Below, piece after piece: positions 15,032-22,856 of a stretch of 27,235 nt of DNA. The notes beneath the pieces are model-generated. The model worked only from the letters and a program-made list of their open reading frames with translations, was not told the origin of the DNA and ran no database searches. Source of the DNA: an uncultured Collinsella sp. (lineage in GTDB: Bacteria > Actinomycetota > Coriobacteriia > Coriobacteriales > Coriobacteriaceae); assembly GCA_900545165.1 (NCBI GenBank), contig UQYA01000012.1:1-27235 (forward strand). The letters run 5' to 3'. The position numbers and the translations under genes were made by a program. How positions within the stretch are numbered: the first letter of the stretch is position 1; each line of letters opens with the position of its first letter.

Positions 15032-16334
15032 AGGCCAGATAATCTTGGATCAGATCGCAGATGGCTCGGGCGTCGTTGATGTTGATGGCTCGGGTCGCAA
15101 AGCCGGAATCGAAGGCCTGACGCGCCAGGGCTTCGTTGCAGGCAAGGGCCAGCGTGTGACCGTCGACCAGGTCGAGCGAGCTCTTGCCGCGCAAACGGTC
15201 GACACCGGAGCGCGCGACCACGATGTTGTCGAAGCCCTCGGTCTTGTAGCCCTCGATGATCACCACGTCGACATCGTTGTAGCGCGACAGCAGCTCGCGC
15301 GCGGGCATCTCGTCCTCCTCGCGCGTGTCGGCGTACTCCGCCCAGCGCGTGGCACAGATGAGGCCCACGTGCTTGGATCCGGCTTGGTGATGGCGCCAGG
15401 TGTCCTTAGCGGGCACGTCGATATCAAAGCCGTGATGCCCATGATGCTTGAGCGAGCCCACGCGCAGGCCGCGGCGGGTGAGCTCGGCGATAACCTTCTC
15501 GACGAGCGTGGTCTTGCCCGAGTTCTGGTAGCCGATAAACGCGATCGCGGGAACGGCCGGGGCCGGAGCTGCGGGCGCGACGGCGACGGGTGCGCTCGCG
15601 AGCGCGGCACCGTCAGCGGCCACGGCCTCAACAGCAGCGGCCTGACGCTCTGCACGATCCCACACGCCCGAGCGGCCACCCTCCTTGTGCAGCAGGCGCA
15701 CGTCGACGATCTCCATGCCGCGATCGACCGCCTTGCACATGTCGTAGATCGTTAGGCACGCGGCACTCGCGCCGGTCAACGCCTCCATCTCGATACCCGT
15801 CTTGCCCGTCACGCCGGCCGTAACCAGTACGTGAAAGCCAACCTGCCCGTCCGCGCGCGCCGGCGCCCAGCCCTCGGGCACGTCCTCGGCCGGCGTCCCC
15901 GCCGGAGCGATGGGCGCAATGTCGCACTTGCTCTTGGTAATGAGCAACGGATGGCACATGGGGATGATGTCGCTCGTGCGTTTGATGGCCATAATGCCCG
16001 CCACGCGCGCGCAGGCAAGCACGTCGCCCTTTTTGGCGCGGTCCTGCAGCACCATGGCCTGCGTCTCGGAGTGCATGAGGATGGTGCCCTCGGCGATGGC
16101 GATGCGATGCGTCTCGGCCTTGTCGGACACGTCGACCATGCGCACCTCGCCCTTGGCGTCCACGTGTGTCAGCTCGTCGCGACGGGCGTCGCGGGCGGGC
16201 TCGGTGGCAGCGCTGGCAGTCGGCCGCGCGGACGCGTCGGCGTTGCCAGCATTAGCCGCGACTGAGGCTTTATGGGCAGACATTGCGGCCCTGCGAGCGG
16301 CCTTGGTGGCATCGGCGTACCTGCTCTTGGCCAT
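15030..16334 (-). CDS. moaC-mobB: Fused cyclic pyranopterin monophosphate synthase and molybdopterin-guanine dinucleotide biosynthesis GTPase (MoaC-MobB)
   Basis: One 434-residue protein joins two molybdenum cofactor functions. Residues 1-50 are an Ala-rich basic extension. Residues about 53-228 are MoaC, which converts the MoaA product to cyclic pyranopterin monophosphate: LTHVDA, MVDVSDK, MCHPL (126-130), GKTGIEMEAL (177-186) and YDMCKA (197-202) are all present. An Ala/Pro linker (about 229-262) leads to MobB, a P-loop protein that assists nucleotide attachment to molybdopterin, with GYQNSGKTTL at 268-277 and IIEGYKTEGFD further on. The ATG at 16334 follows GGAGG and lies 4 bp after the moaA stop. 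An in-frame start at 16379 would overlap moaA and has no such site. The end carries hairpin B5. Confidence 0.95.
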   Translation of the reverse strand: MAKSRYADATKAARRAAMSAHKASVAANAGNADASARPTASAATEPARDARRDELTHVDAKGEVRMVDVSDKAETHRIAIAEGTILMHSETQAMVLQDRAKKGDVLACARVAGIMAIKRTSDIIPMCHPLLITKSKCDIAPIAPAGTPAEDVPEGWAPARADGQVGFHVLVTAGVTGKTGIEMEALTGASAACLTIYDMCKAVDRGMEIVDVRLLHKEGGRSGVWDRAERQAAAVEAVAADGAALASAPVAVAPAAPAPAVPAIAFIGYQNSGKTTLVEKVIAELTRRGLRVGSLKHHGHHGFDIDVPAKDTWRHHQAGSKHVGLICATRWAEYADTREEDEMPARELLSRYNDVDVVIIEGYKTEGFDNIVVARSGVDRLRGKSSLDLVDGHTLALACNEALARQAFDSGFATRAININDARAICDLIQDYLA

Positions 16335-16338
16335 ATGA

Positions 16339-17394
16339 TCATCCTCCGATTTGGGACATAAATCGTTGCGTGCCCTCAATTATCGCGTGTTCCTGCGGTT
16401 TGTGGGACACGGCATCGCGCCAAATCGAAAGTACCTGCATATCATCACCACGGCGCAGTGCCTCACGCACCGAATACTCGGCATCGCTGAACAGGCACGG
16501 ACGCACGTTGCCATCGGCCGTCAGGCGCAGACGGTTGCAATTCGCACAAAAATGGTTGGACATGGCGCTAATGAAGCCGACCGTTCCCGCCGCGCCCGGA
16601 AAGTGCCAATAGCGCGCAGGGCCCGCGCCGGCAGGAGCGTCGTTAATGTCGAGCGGCTCGAGCTCGCCCAGGCCCGCCGCGGTGGCCCCGGCATTGATGC
16701 GCACCCGCAGCTCGCCGCTCGGCACGGTATCGCTCGCGTCCCACAGCTCGGGATTGAGTGCGGGCGCATGCGGGTCCACAGCGCAATGCGAGCTCGTGCG
16801 CTCGTCGCCAATGGGCATGTATTCGATAAAGCGCAGGTGGATGGGGCGGTCGACGGTCAAGCGCGCGAGGGCCGCCACGTCTTGGTTGAGCCGGCGCACA
16901 ATAACGCAGTTGACCTTAACGGGCTCAAAGCCCCAAGCCAGCGCCGCATCGATGCCAGCCATGGTCTGCTCGAGCCGACCCAGGCGCGTGATCTTTCCAA
17001 AGAGCGTAGGGTCAAGCGTATCGAGCGAGATGTTGACGCGGTTAAGCCCGGCATCTTTGAGCTGCGGCGCCAACTTGGGCAGCAGGGCGCCGTTGGTGGT
17101 GAGCGAGATGTCCTCGATCTGCGGAATCGCGCGGATGTCGCGAATGAGCGGAATGATACGGCGGCTGACCAGCGGCTCGCCGCCCGTCAGGCGCACGCGG
17201 CGAATGCCCTCTCCCGCCACCAGGCGCACAAAGCGGGCGATTTCCTCGGCGCTGAGCAGCTCGTCGTGCGCGCGGGGCGCCACGCCATCGGCCGGCATGC
17301 AATAGATGCAGCGGAAATTGCACTTGTCGGTAACGGCAATGCGCAGGTAGTTGATATCACGGCCAAAGCCGTCATGTTGCACGCGCCCGTCCAC
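16339..17394 (-). CDS. moaA: GTP 3',8-cyclase (radical SAM, molybdenum cofactor biosynthesis)
   Basis: MoaA uses S-adenosylmethionine and two 4Fe-4S clusters to convert GTP to the 3',8-cyclised intermediate that MoaC then processes. The 351-residue product has the radical SAM motif CNFRCIYC (Cys25, 29, 32), the SAM-binding GGEP at about 71-74, and the C-terminal cluster cysteines 283, 286 and 300 in CANCNRLRLTADGNVRPC. It ends in Gly-Gly, which in this family is needed for activity. The start is a GTG at 17394 with GGGGAGG five bases upstream. It forms an operon with moaC-mobB, 4 bp apart. No moaE, moaD, moeA or mobA gene is present here, so the rest of the pathway must be encoded elsewhere. 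Confidence 0.96.
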   Translation of the reverse strand: MDGRVQHDGFGRDINYLRIAVTDKCNFRCIYCMPADGVAPRAHDELLSAEEIARFVRLVAGEGIRRVRLTGGEPLVSRRIIPLIRDIRAIPQIEDISLTTNGALLPKLAPQLKDAGLNRVNISLDTLDPTLFGKITRLGRLEQTMAGIDAALAWGFEPVKVNCVIVRRLNQDVAALARLTVDRPIHLRFIEYMPIGDERTSSHCAVDPHAPALNPELWDASDTVPSGELRVRINAGATAAGLGELEPLDINDAPAGAGPARYWHFPGAAGTVGFISAMSNHFCANCNRLRLTADGNVRPCLFSDAEYSVREALRRGDDMQVLSIWRDAVSHKPQEHAIIEGTQRFMSQIGG

Positions 17395-17524
17395 GCAGCC
17401 CTCCCCTCACGCGGCGTTTTATTCTTCGGAAAACATAATACCCCACGAGAGAACCATGCCGACACCCGTACGACAGGACAGGTCGCTTCGAGCAAAACGG
17501 ACTTTCCATGCCCATCCTCAGCAC

Positions 17525-17593
17525 GCAAACCATCACAACATTCGATGCTTTTCTCGTTTTTGGCGAAAACCGTCGAATGTTGTGATGGTTTGC
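17525..17593 (-). repeat. Dispersed hairpin family A, copy A3
   Basis: This copy has the longest arms, a perfect 21-bp inverted repeat, around an interior that matches A1 and A2 when read on the other strand. It lies 36 bp 3' of the DUF559-like gene and about 130 bp upstream of moaA. Confidence 0.92.
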
Positions 17594-17629
17594 CTGCCCA
17601 CAGCACCCTGTAGAGGGATCCAAGCGCCC

Positions 17630-18667
17630 CTAAAGGCCTCCGTCCCAGTGCCGAATCACGAATTCTCGCAGGTCGTTCTGGCGTTTCTGGAACGCTTCGC
17701 TTCGGTCGCACTTGAGACCCATAGCGAGCGCGATGGCGTTCATCGCCCGATGCAATTGCAGCTGATGGGCAAACTGAGTCCCGGTGAGGACGATCATCCT
17801 AAAGCCCAGCGCGCTCAGCACGGTCATACGCTCCGCATCCGACGCGCTGCGCTGTTTATCAAGATGGTCCGAGCCGTTGTATTCGATTCCCGTACCGCTC
17901 GCAGGCGCATATACGTCGATCTCGAAATACCCGGCCTTTGCGAGATACTTGAACTCGTTGGGAACATCGACCCGATGGTTAAGCTCGATTTTGGTGTATC
18001 CCAGCCCTCCCTGGGAACGTTTTGCTACGGCCATGATTGCGGTGGCCGTCTCCATGGGCGACCGCGCGCCATCGTGCACGCGCTTGAGCACGGCGGCCGC
18101 GCGTATAGCCCCCTGACGAGATCGGTTCTCATTGCAATAGGCAATCAAGTCGGCAACGGTATACCTCTGCCCCATCTCGATATAGTCGCCTGTCGACAGA
18201 TGATTCAAATGATATCGGGCGCAGATTTCGTAGCCATATTCCAGCTGCTCGGGCTCGCTCATCCACGAACCCGCTTGGACAAAGCACATGAGCTCATCAA
18301 CCACCAGAAGGCCCTCTGCCACCTCGATAAGATGGCCTGAAGGTATCGGCGCTCCAAACACGTGGCACCTAAATCCAGCCGGCGTCGAGCGCTCAAAATC
18401 GAAGTTGACGAGCGTGTCGATATGGTCGAGCTCTTCTCGTGGAATACCAAGCGAAACCAGATAGTCGGTAACAATCCCAACTGCCGTTGAAGCCCTCAGC
18501 CCCTTGGCATCGAGTCCCAATTTGGGCAGGCTCGCTGTCGGTTCCGCCTCGTTAGCAAGCGAGTCCTCATCGTATAGGCTACTTGCTCGCGAGAGCGGCT
18601 CGGACGGGCGCGCCACGTTGTGGTACAGCCAGGCAGTCTTATGGGACAGGACGATCGGCAGGTCCAT
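17630..18667 (-). CDS. DUF559/Vsr-like endonuclease-fold protein, function unknown
   Basis: The 345-residue protein has an N-terminal part of about 200 residues without a motif I can name. A C-terminal region follows that matches the DUF559/Vsr-like pattern: SPMET (about 203-207), then FEIDVYAP with Asp251, then GTGIEYNGSDH with Glu262, then a conserved LGFRMIVLTGTQF segment. These residues fit the acidic core of a PD-(D/E)XK nuclease fold, although no clear catalytic Lys follows Glu262. Proteins of this general form occur often in actinobacteria, alone or near AbiE-like genes. There is no partner gene here. The ATG at 18667 follows TTGGAGGG. Base composition is somewhat more AT-rich than in the neighbouring ABC genes. 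Activity is not established. Confidence 0.7.
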   Translation of the reverse strand: MDLPIVLSHKTAWLYHNVARPSEPLSRASSLYDEDSLANEAEPTASLPKLGLDAKGLRASTAVGIVTDYLVSLGIPREELDHIDTLVNFDFERSTPAGFRCHVFGAPIPSGHLIEVAEGLLVVDELMCFVQAGSWMSEPEQLEYGYEICARYHLNHLSTGDYIEMGQRYTVADLIAYCNENRSRQGAIRAAAVLKRVHDGARSPMETATAIMAVAKRSQGGLGYTKIELNHRVDVPNEFKYLAKAGYFEIDVYAPASGTGIEYNGSDHLDKQRSASDAERMTVLSALGFRMIVLTGTQFAHQLQLHRAMNAIALAMGLKCDRSEAFQKRQNDLREFVIRHWDGGL

Positions 18668-18768
18668 GAGCCCTCCAATGGAGTCGGATAACCAACCTTA
18701 TTCCCCTGCCCACGGGTCCGCACACCTTCGTGCGCAAGAAAGCGATTCCACCCGGTCGAGTGGCAGAA

Positions 18769-18833
18769 AAACCATCACAACATTCGATGCTTTTCCCGAT
18801 TTTGGCAAAAAACGTCGAATGTTGTGATGGTTT
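18769..18833 (-). repeat. Dispersed hairpin family A, copy A4
   Basis: Perfect 19-bp arms (AAACCATCACAACATTCGA and complement) surround an interior like that of A3. It begins 44 bp 3' of the stop codon of the second ABC exporter gene and lies about 100 bp upstream of the DUF559-like gene. Confidence 0.92.
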
Positions 18834-18877
18834 GAGTCGAGGGGCACGGAGGGATCAAAGTATCGTGCTCGAACGGG

Positions 18878-20776
18878 TTAATCCAGCTCTTTTAAGCCAT
18901 GCGCCAGCTGCCAGTACTCGCCGTGCTGGGCGAGTAGCTCTTCGTGCGTGCCGCGCTCGATGATGCGGCCGTGTTCGAGGACCATGATGGCGTCGGCGTC
19001 GCGGACAGTGGACAGGCGGTGCGCGATCATAAACGTGGTGCGACCGCGCATGATGCGGTCCATACCGCGCTCGATGAGCTTTTCGGTACGCGTGTCAATG
19101 GAGCTCGTGGCCTCGTCCAGGATGAGCACCGGCGGATCGGCGACGGCCACGCGCGCGATGGCGAGCAGCTGACGCTGACCCTGCGACAGGTTGGCGCCGT
19201 CGGCCGTGACCGGTGTGTCGTAGCCCCGCGGCAGGCGGCGGATAAACGAATCCGCGCAGGCGGCCTCAGCAGCGGCGCGCACCTCTTCGTCGGTCGCGTC
19301 GAGCTTGCCAAAGCGGATGTTCTGCGCAATGGTGCCGCTAAACAGGTGCGTATCCTGCAGCACAATGCCGAGCGACCCGCGCAGGCTGGCCTTGGCAATG
19401 TGCTTGACGTCGATGCCGTCGTACGTGATCTCGCCGTCATCGACCTCGTAGAAGCGGTTGATGAGGTTGGTAATGGTCGTCTTGCCGGCGCCCGTGGAGC
19501 CCACAAACGCGATCTTTTGCCCCGGCTTGGCAAACAGGTTGAGGTCCGTGAGCACGCGGGTGCCCGGCACGTAGGAAAAATCCACGGCATGGAAGCGCAC
19601 GTCGCCGGCAAGCGGGACCAAGCCGCACGTGAGCTCGGTGCCGTCGGCAGCCACCGCGCGGCCCGACTCATCAACGGCTGCCATATCATGCAAATGCCCG
19701 TACGCGCCCACGCCCTGGCCCTCGGGAATCTTCCACGCCCACGCGGCGTCGCCCGTCTGCACCAGCTCCACGCAGCCCTCGTCCACCTCGGGTTCAAGGT
19801 CCATGGCGGCAAACAGGCGCTCGGCACCGGCCAACGCGTTGAGCAAGAAGTTGCCCAGCTGCGTAAACTGGTTGATGGGCATGGCCGCCTGGCGCACAAA
19901 GACCAGATAGCTTGCAAGCGCGCCCACGTCGGCGAGTCCCTTGATGCAGAGCATGCCGCCCGCCACGGCGACGATGGCATAGTTGACGTAGCCAATCACC
20001 ACGGTCATGGGCACCATGGAGTTGGCATAGCTCACGGCGGCGGTGCCGGTGCGGCGAAGCTCGTCGTTGCGGCAGGTGAAGCCGGCGACATTCGCCGCCT
20101 CGCGGTTAAAGACCTTGATGACCTTTTGGCCCGAGACCATCTCTTCGATATATCCGTCCAGGTCGCCAAGCGATGCCTGCTGGGCGGCAAAGAAGCGCTT
20201 AGAGCGCGCGCCCGAGTAGCGCGCATACAGCACAATGGCCGCATCGCACACGAGCGTGATAATCGTGAGCTGCCAGTTAAGGATGATGAGCATGGCCGTG
20301 GTGCCCACAACCTGAATGGCGGCCTGAATCACGTTGGCAAAGCTGTTGTTGAGCGCCTCGGAGACGGTGTCGACGTCGTTGGTAAAGAAGCTCATGATGT
20401 CGCCCGAGCGCGTGCTGTCAAAATAACTGAGCGGCAGCGTCTGGATGTGCGCGAACAGGTCGCGGCGAATATCGGACACCACGCGTTGGGCCGCGCGCAC
20501 CATGATCTGTGAGTAGCCCAGGGCCGAGAGCACGCCCGCGGCGTAGATGATCGCCGTCAGGACGACCTGCCTGGCGAGCAGTCCCTCCCCGCCCATGGCC
20601 AAACCGTTAACGATGGGGCGCACCATGTAGGTGCCGGCGAGGCTCGCGATGGCGGCGACGGAGGCGAACACGCCCACCGCGAGCAACGAGAACTTGGCAT
20701 GCCCCATGTAGGAGAGCAAGCGGCGCACCGTGCGCTTGAGGTCGGCCGGGCGTGCTTGGGCTGCGGTCTTAGGCAT
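18878..20776 (-). CDS. Heterodimeric ABC exporter, subunit with canonical catalytic site
   Basis: The 632-residue protein is a half-transporter with six membrane segments in the first 320 residues and a nucleotide-binding domain from about 390. Walker A is GSTGAGKTT (426-434), Walker B ends in LDEATS with catalytic Glu555, and the switch His586 is in IAHR. The signature is LSQGQ (530-534) instead of LSGGQ. Between the membrane domain and the ATPase is an extra segment of about 60 residues (328-390) with no recognised function. The start is the ATG at 20776, which overlaps the partner gene's stop by 8 bp (ATGCCTAA); the frame is open far upstream only because it runs antiparallel to nothing but the partner gene. 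It is probably a multidrug or peptide exporter; the substrate is unknown. Confidence 0.93.
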   Translation of the reverse strand: MPKTAAQARPADLKRTVRRLLSYMGHAKFSLLAVGVFASVAAIASLAGTYMVRPIVNGLAMGGEGLLARQVVLTAIIYAAGVLSALGYSQIMVRAAQRVVSDIRRDLFAHIQTLPLSYFDSTRSGDIMSFFTNDVDTVSEALNNSFANVIQAAIQVVGTTAMLIILNWQLTIITLVCDAAIVLYARYSGARSKRFFAAQQASLGDLDGYIEEMVSGQKVIKVFNREAANVAGFTCRNDELRRTGTAAVSYANSMVPMTVVIGYVNYAIVAVAGGMLCIKGLADVGALASYLVFVRQAAMPINQFTQLGNFLLNALAGAERLFAAMDLEPEVDEGCVELVQTGDAAWAWKIPEGQGVGAYGHLHDMAAVDESGRAVAADGTELTCGLVPLAGDVRFHAVDFSYVPGTRVLTDLNLFAKPGQKIAFVGSTGAGKTTITNLINRFYEVDDGEITYDGIDVKHIAKASLRGSLGIVLQDTHLFSGTIAQNIRFGKLDATDEEVRAAAEAACADSFIRRLPRGYDTPVTADGANLSQGQRQLLAIARVAVADPPVLILDEATSSIDTRTEKLIERGMDRIMRGRTTFMIAHRLSTVRDADAIMVLEHGRIIERGTHEELLAQHGEYWQLAHGLKELD

Positions 20777-22598
20777 GGCGCTCACCCCCTTCCAAGGGCG
20801 ATCCGCCAGGGACGGAGGAAAACGGATCATTCGCGCAGCCATCGTCGCTGCCGGCGCCGGCGTCCACGTTCCCCGCAAACTCCATCTGCGAGGCGTAAAT
20901 CTCCTGGTAGATGTTGTCGCCCGCCAGCAACTCCTCGTGCGTGCCCACGCCGTGGACACGACCGTCGTCCAACACCACAATGCGATCGGCATCCATGACG
21001 CTCGCGATACGCTGGGCGATGATGAGCACGGTCGTATCGGAAATCCGAGCGATGTGCTCGCGAATCTTAGCGTCGGTCGCCATATCGACCGCGCTGGTGG
21101 AGTCATCAAAAATGAGCACGCGCGAATGCTTGAGCAGCGTGCGCGCGATGCACAGGCGTTGCTTCTGGCCACCCGAAACACCAGCGCCGCCTTGGCCCAA
21201 CTCGCCGTCCAGCCCGCCGATGCGATCAAGGAACTCGTCCACGCACGCCGCGCGGCAAGCCGCAAGGAGTTCATCGTCCGACGCCTGCGGATTGCCCCAC
21301 TGCAGGTTCTCGCGCACGGTACCCGTAAACAGCACATTCTTTTGCAGCACAATGCCCACAGCGTCGCGTAGAGTCGCGAGGTCGTAGTCGCGCACGTCGC
21401 GTCCGCCCACAAGCACGGCGCCTTCGGTGGCGTCGTACAGGCGCGCAATCAGCTGCACAAGCGAGCTCTTGCCCGAGCCCGTGCCGCCGAGGATGCCCAC
21501 CGTCGAGCCGCTCTCGATGCGAAGGTCGATATGCTCGAGCACATCCTCGGCTGCATCCGCGCGGAATTTAAAGGAAACGTCGCGAAACTCGATACTGCCG
21601 TCCGCTGGCGCCGCAATCGCGAGGTCTCCCGCGGGGTTGGCGATAAAGGGCTCCTCATCGAGCACCTCTGCGATACGGCCCACACTCGTAAGAGCGCGCG
21701 TGAGCAGCAAAAACACGTTGGAAATCATCATAAGCGAGTTCATGATCAGCAGCACGTAGCTCATAAAGCCCGTGAGCGAGCCCACGCCCAGCTTGCCGGC
21801 GAGAATCATGTGGCCGCCAATCCACAGGATGGAGAGCGCAGCCACGTACATCGACAGCTGAAACACCGGCAGGTTGAGCACCGCGTTGCCAAAGGTCTTC
21901 GTCGCAGTGCCGGCGAGCTCGGTATTGACGGTGTCGAACTTGGCCTCCTCGTGCTCGGTACGAACGTAGGCCTTGACGGCACGCACGGCGGTGAGGTCTT
22001 CCTGTACCACGCCGTTGAGGTGGTCCATCGAGGTCTGGAGTTGGCGGTAGAGCGGACTGACGCGATAGGTGATGACGCCCAGCACGATTGCCAGCACGGG
22101 CAAGATGATCGCAAAGACGGTGGCGAGCGGGCGCGACAGCATCAGCGCGTAGATAAGGCCGACGATAAGCGTCACCGGGCCGCGCACCATAGGGCGAAAG
22201 CCGTTGCCCACAGCATTTTGGATAACGGTGATGTCCGTGGTCATGCGGGTGACGAGTGAGCTGGCGTCGTAGTTGTCCAGGTTACCAAAAGCGAGCGTCT
22301 GAATCTTTTTGTACTCGGCCTCGCGCAGGTTAGCGCCTAGGCCCGAGGCAACGCGGGCGGACGTGCGGGCATAACCCAAGCCCAGTACCAGCGAAAGCGC
22401 AGCGCACACCAACATGTACGCGCCCTGCAGCAGCATGTAGTTGATATCACCCGCAGGCACGCCCACATCGATGATGTTGGCCATGATGACCGGGATAAAC
22501 AGCTCGAGCACCGTCTCGACCGACACAAAGAACACGCCGAGGATGGCATCGCGACGGTATGCCCCTAGATAGGAAAACAGTATTTTGAGATTGCGCAC
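20769..22598 (-). CDS. Heterodimeric ABC exporter, subunit with degenerate catalytic site
   Basis: The 609-residue half-transporter has six membrane segments (about 15-300) and an ATPase domain from about 335. Walker A is GGTGSGKS (371-378) and the signature is VSGGQ (474-478). Walker B reads FDDST, with Asp499 where Glu is canonical, and the switch His is replaced by Gln529 (IAQR). Its Walker motifs therefore form the degenerate site with the partner's LSQGQ, and its intact VSGGQ serves the partner's active site. This is the pattern of asymmetric exporters such as TM287/288 and BmrCD. The start is a GTG at 22598 behind GGGGG. A -35/-10 pair lies 42-69 bp upstream. Both genes form one operon. 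Confidence 0.94.
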   Translation of the reverse strand: MRNLKILFSYLGAYRRDAILGVFFVSVETVLELFIPVIMANIIDVGVPAGDINYMLLQGAYMLVCAALSLVLGLGYARTSARVASGLGANLREAEYKKIQTLAFGNLDNYDASSLVTRMTTDITVIQNAVGNGFRPMVRGPVTLIVGLIYALMLSRPLATVFAIILPVLAIVLGVITYRVSPLYRQLQTSMDHLNGVVQEDLTAVRAVKAYVRTEHEEAKFDTVNTELAGTATKTFGNAVLNLPVFQLSMYVAALSILWIGGHMILAGKLGVGSLTGFMSYVLLIMNSLMMISNVFLLLTRALTSVGRIAEVLDEEPFIANPAGDLAIAAPADGSIEFRDVSFKFRADAAEDVLEHIDLRIESGSTVGILGGTGSGKSSLVQLIARLYDATEGAVLVGGRDVRDYDLATLRDAVGIVLQKNVLFTGTVRENLQWGNPQASDDELLAACRAACVDEFLDRIGGLDGELGQGGAGVSGGQKQRLCIARTLLKHSRVLIFDDSTSAVDMATDAKIREHIARISDTTVLIIAQRIASVMDADRIVVLDDGRVHGVGTHEELLAGDNIYQEIYASQMEFAGNVDAGAGSDDGCANDPFSSVPGGSPLEGGERHA

Positions 22599-22639
22599 GC
22601 AGGTTCAACCCCCATCAAACGTTGTTCGCAAACGCACGT

Positions 22640-22667
22640 ATTATTGCGCGCCGAATAATGGTGTCAA
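22640..22667 (-). promoter_or_regulatory. Promoter of the ABC exporter operon with overlapping palindrome
   Basis: On the minus strand TTGACA (22667-22662) and AATAAT (22645-22640) are separated by 16 bp. The -10 box is one arm of the palindrome ATTATT-8-AATAAT (22640-22659), which covers most of the spacer and would suit a repressor. No adjacent regulator gene other than merR is seen. Confidence 0.7.
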
Positions 22668-22785
22668 GTATTCCGAAATCGTTTTCTGCAAGGTTAGCGC
22701 CGGCGGCGAGTTCTCGTGATGTGTGTCCATATTCACTCGGAATAATGATGCGCGAGACTTTTTCGCTCCGGCGTCATCACAAACC

Positions 22786-22816
22786 TTGACTCTACAATCG
22801 TTGTAGGGTTTTCACT
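22786..22816 (+). promoter_or_regulatory. MerR-type promoter/operator of the MATE-merR unit
   Basis: TTGACT (22786-22791) and TTCACT (22811-22816) are 19 bp apart, the long spacer typical of MerR-activated promoters. The spacer holds the inverted repeat CTACAA-TCG-TTGTAG (22792-22806), which extends to 9-bp arms with one mismatch. The operator lies 41 bp upstream of the MATE start and is probably bound by the MerR protein encoded downstream. Confidence 0.85.
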
Positions 22817-22856
22817 ACACTGGTACGTAAACAAACCCAGCCAGAAAGCCCCGCCC

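Noticed and set aside
17395..17524. Possible molybdenum cofactor riboswitch upstream of moaA
   Set aside because: I could not find the conserved core of the Moco RNA motif on the minus strand; the stretch only offers a ribosome binding site and a TATTAT word without a matching -35 box.
1683..18833. CRISPR-like repetition of the family A and B hairpins
   Set aside because: The copies are scattered at gene ends kilobases apart, with no regular spacers and no cas genes.
20777..21448. N-terminal extension of the second ABC subunit to a total of 856 residues
   Set aside because: The extra residues are an out-of-frame reading of the partner ABC gene; the real start is the ATG at 20776, which overlaps the partner stop by 8 bp.
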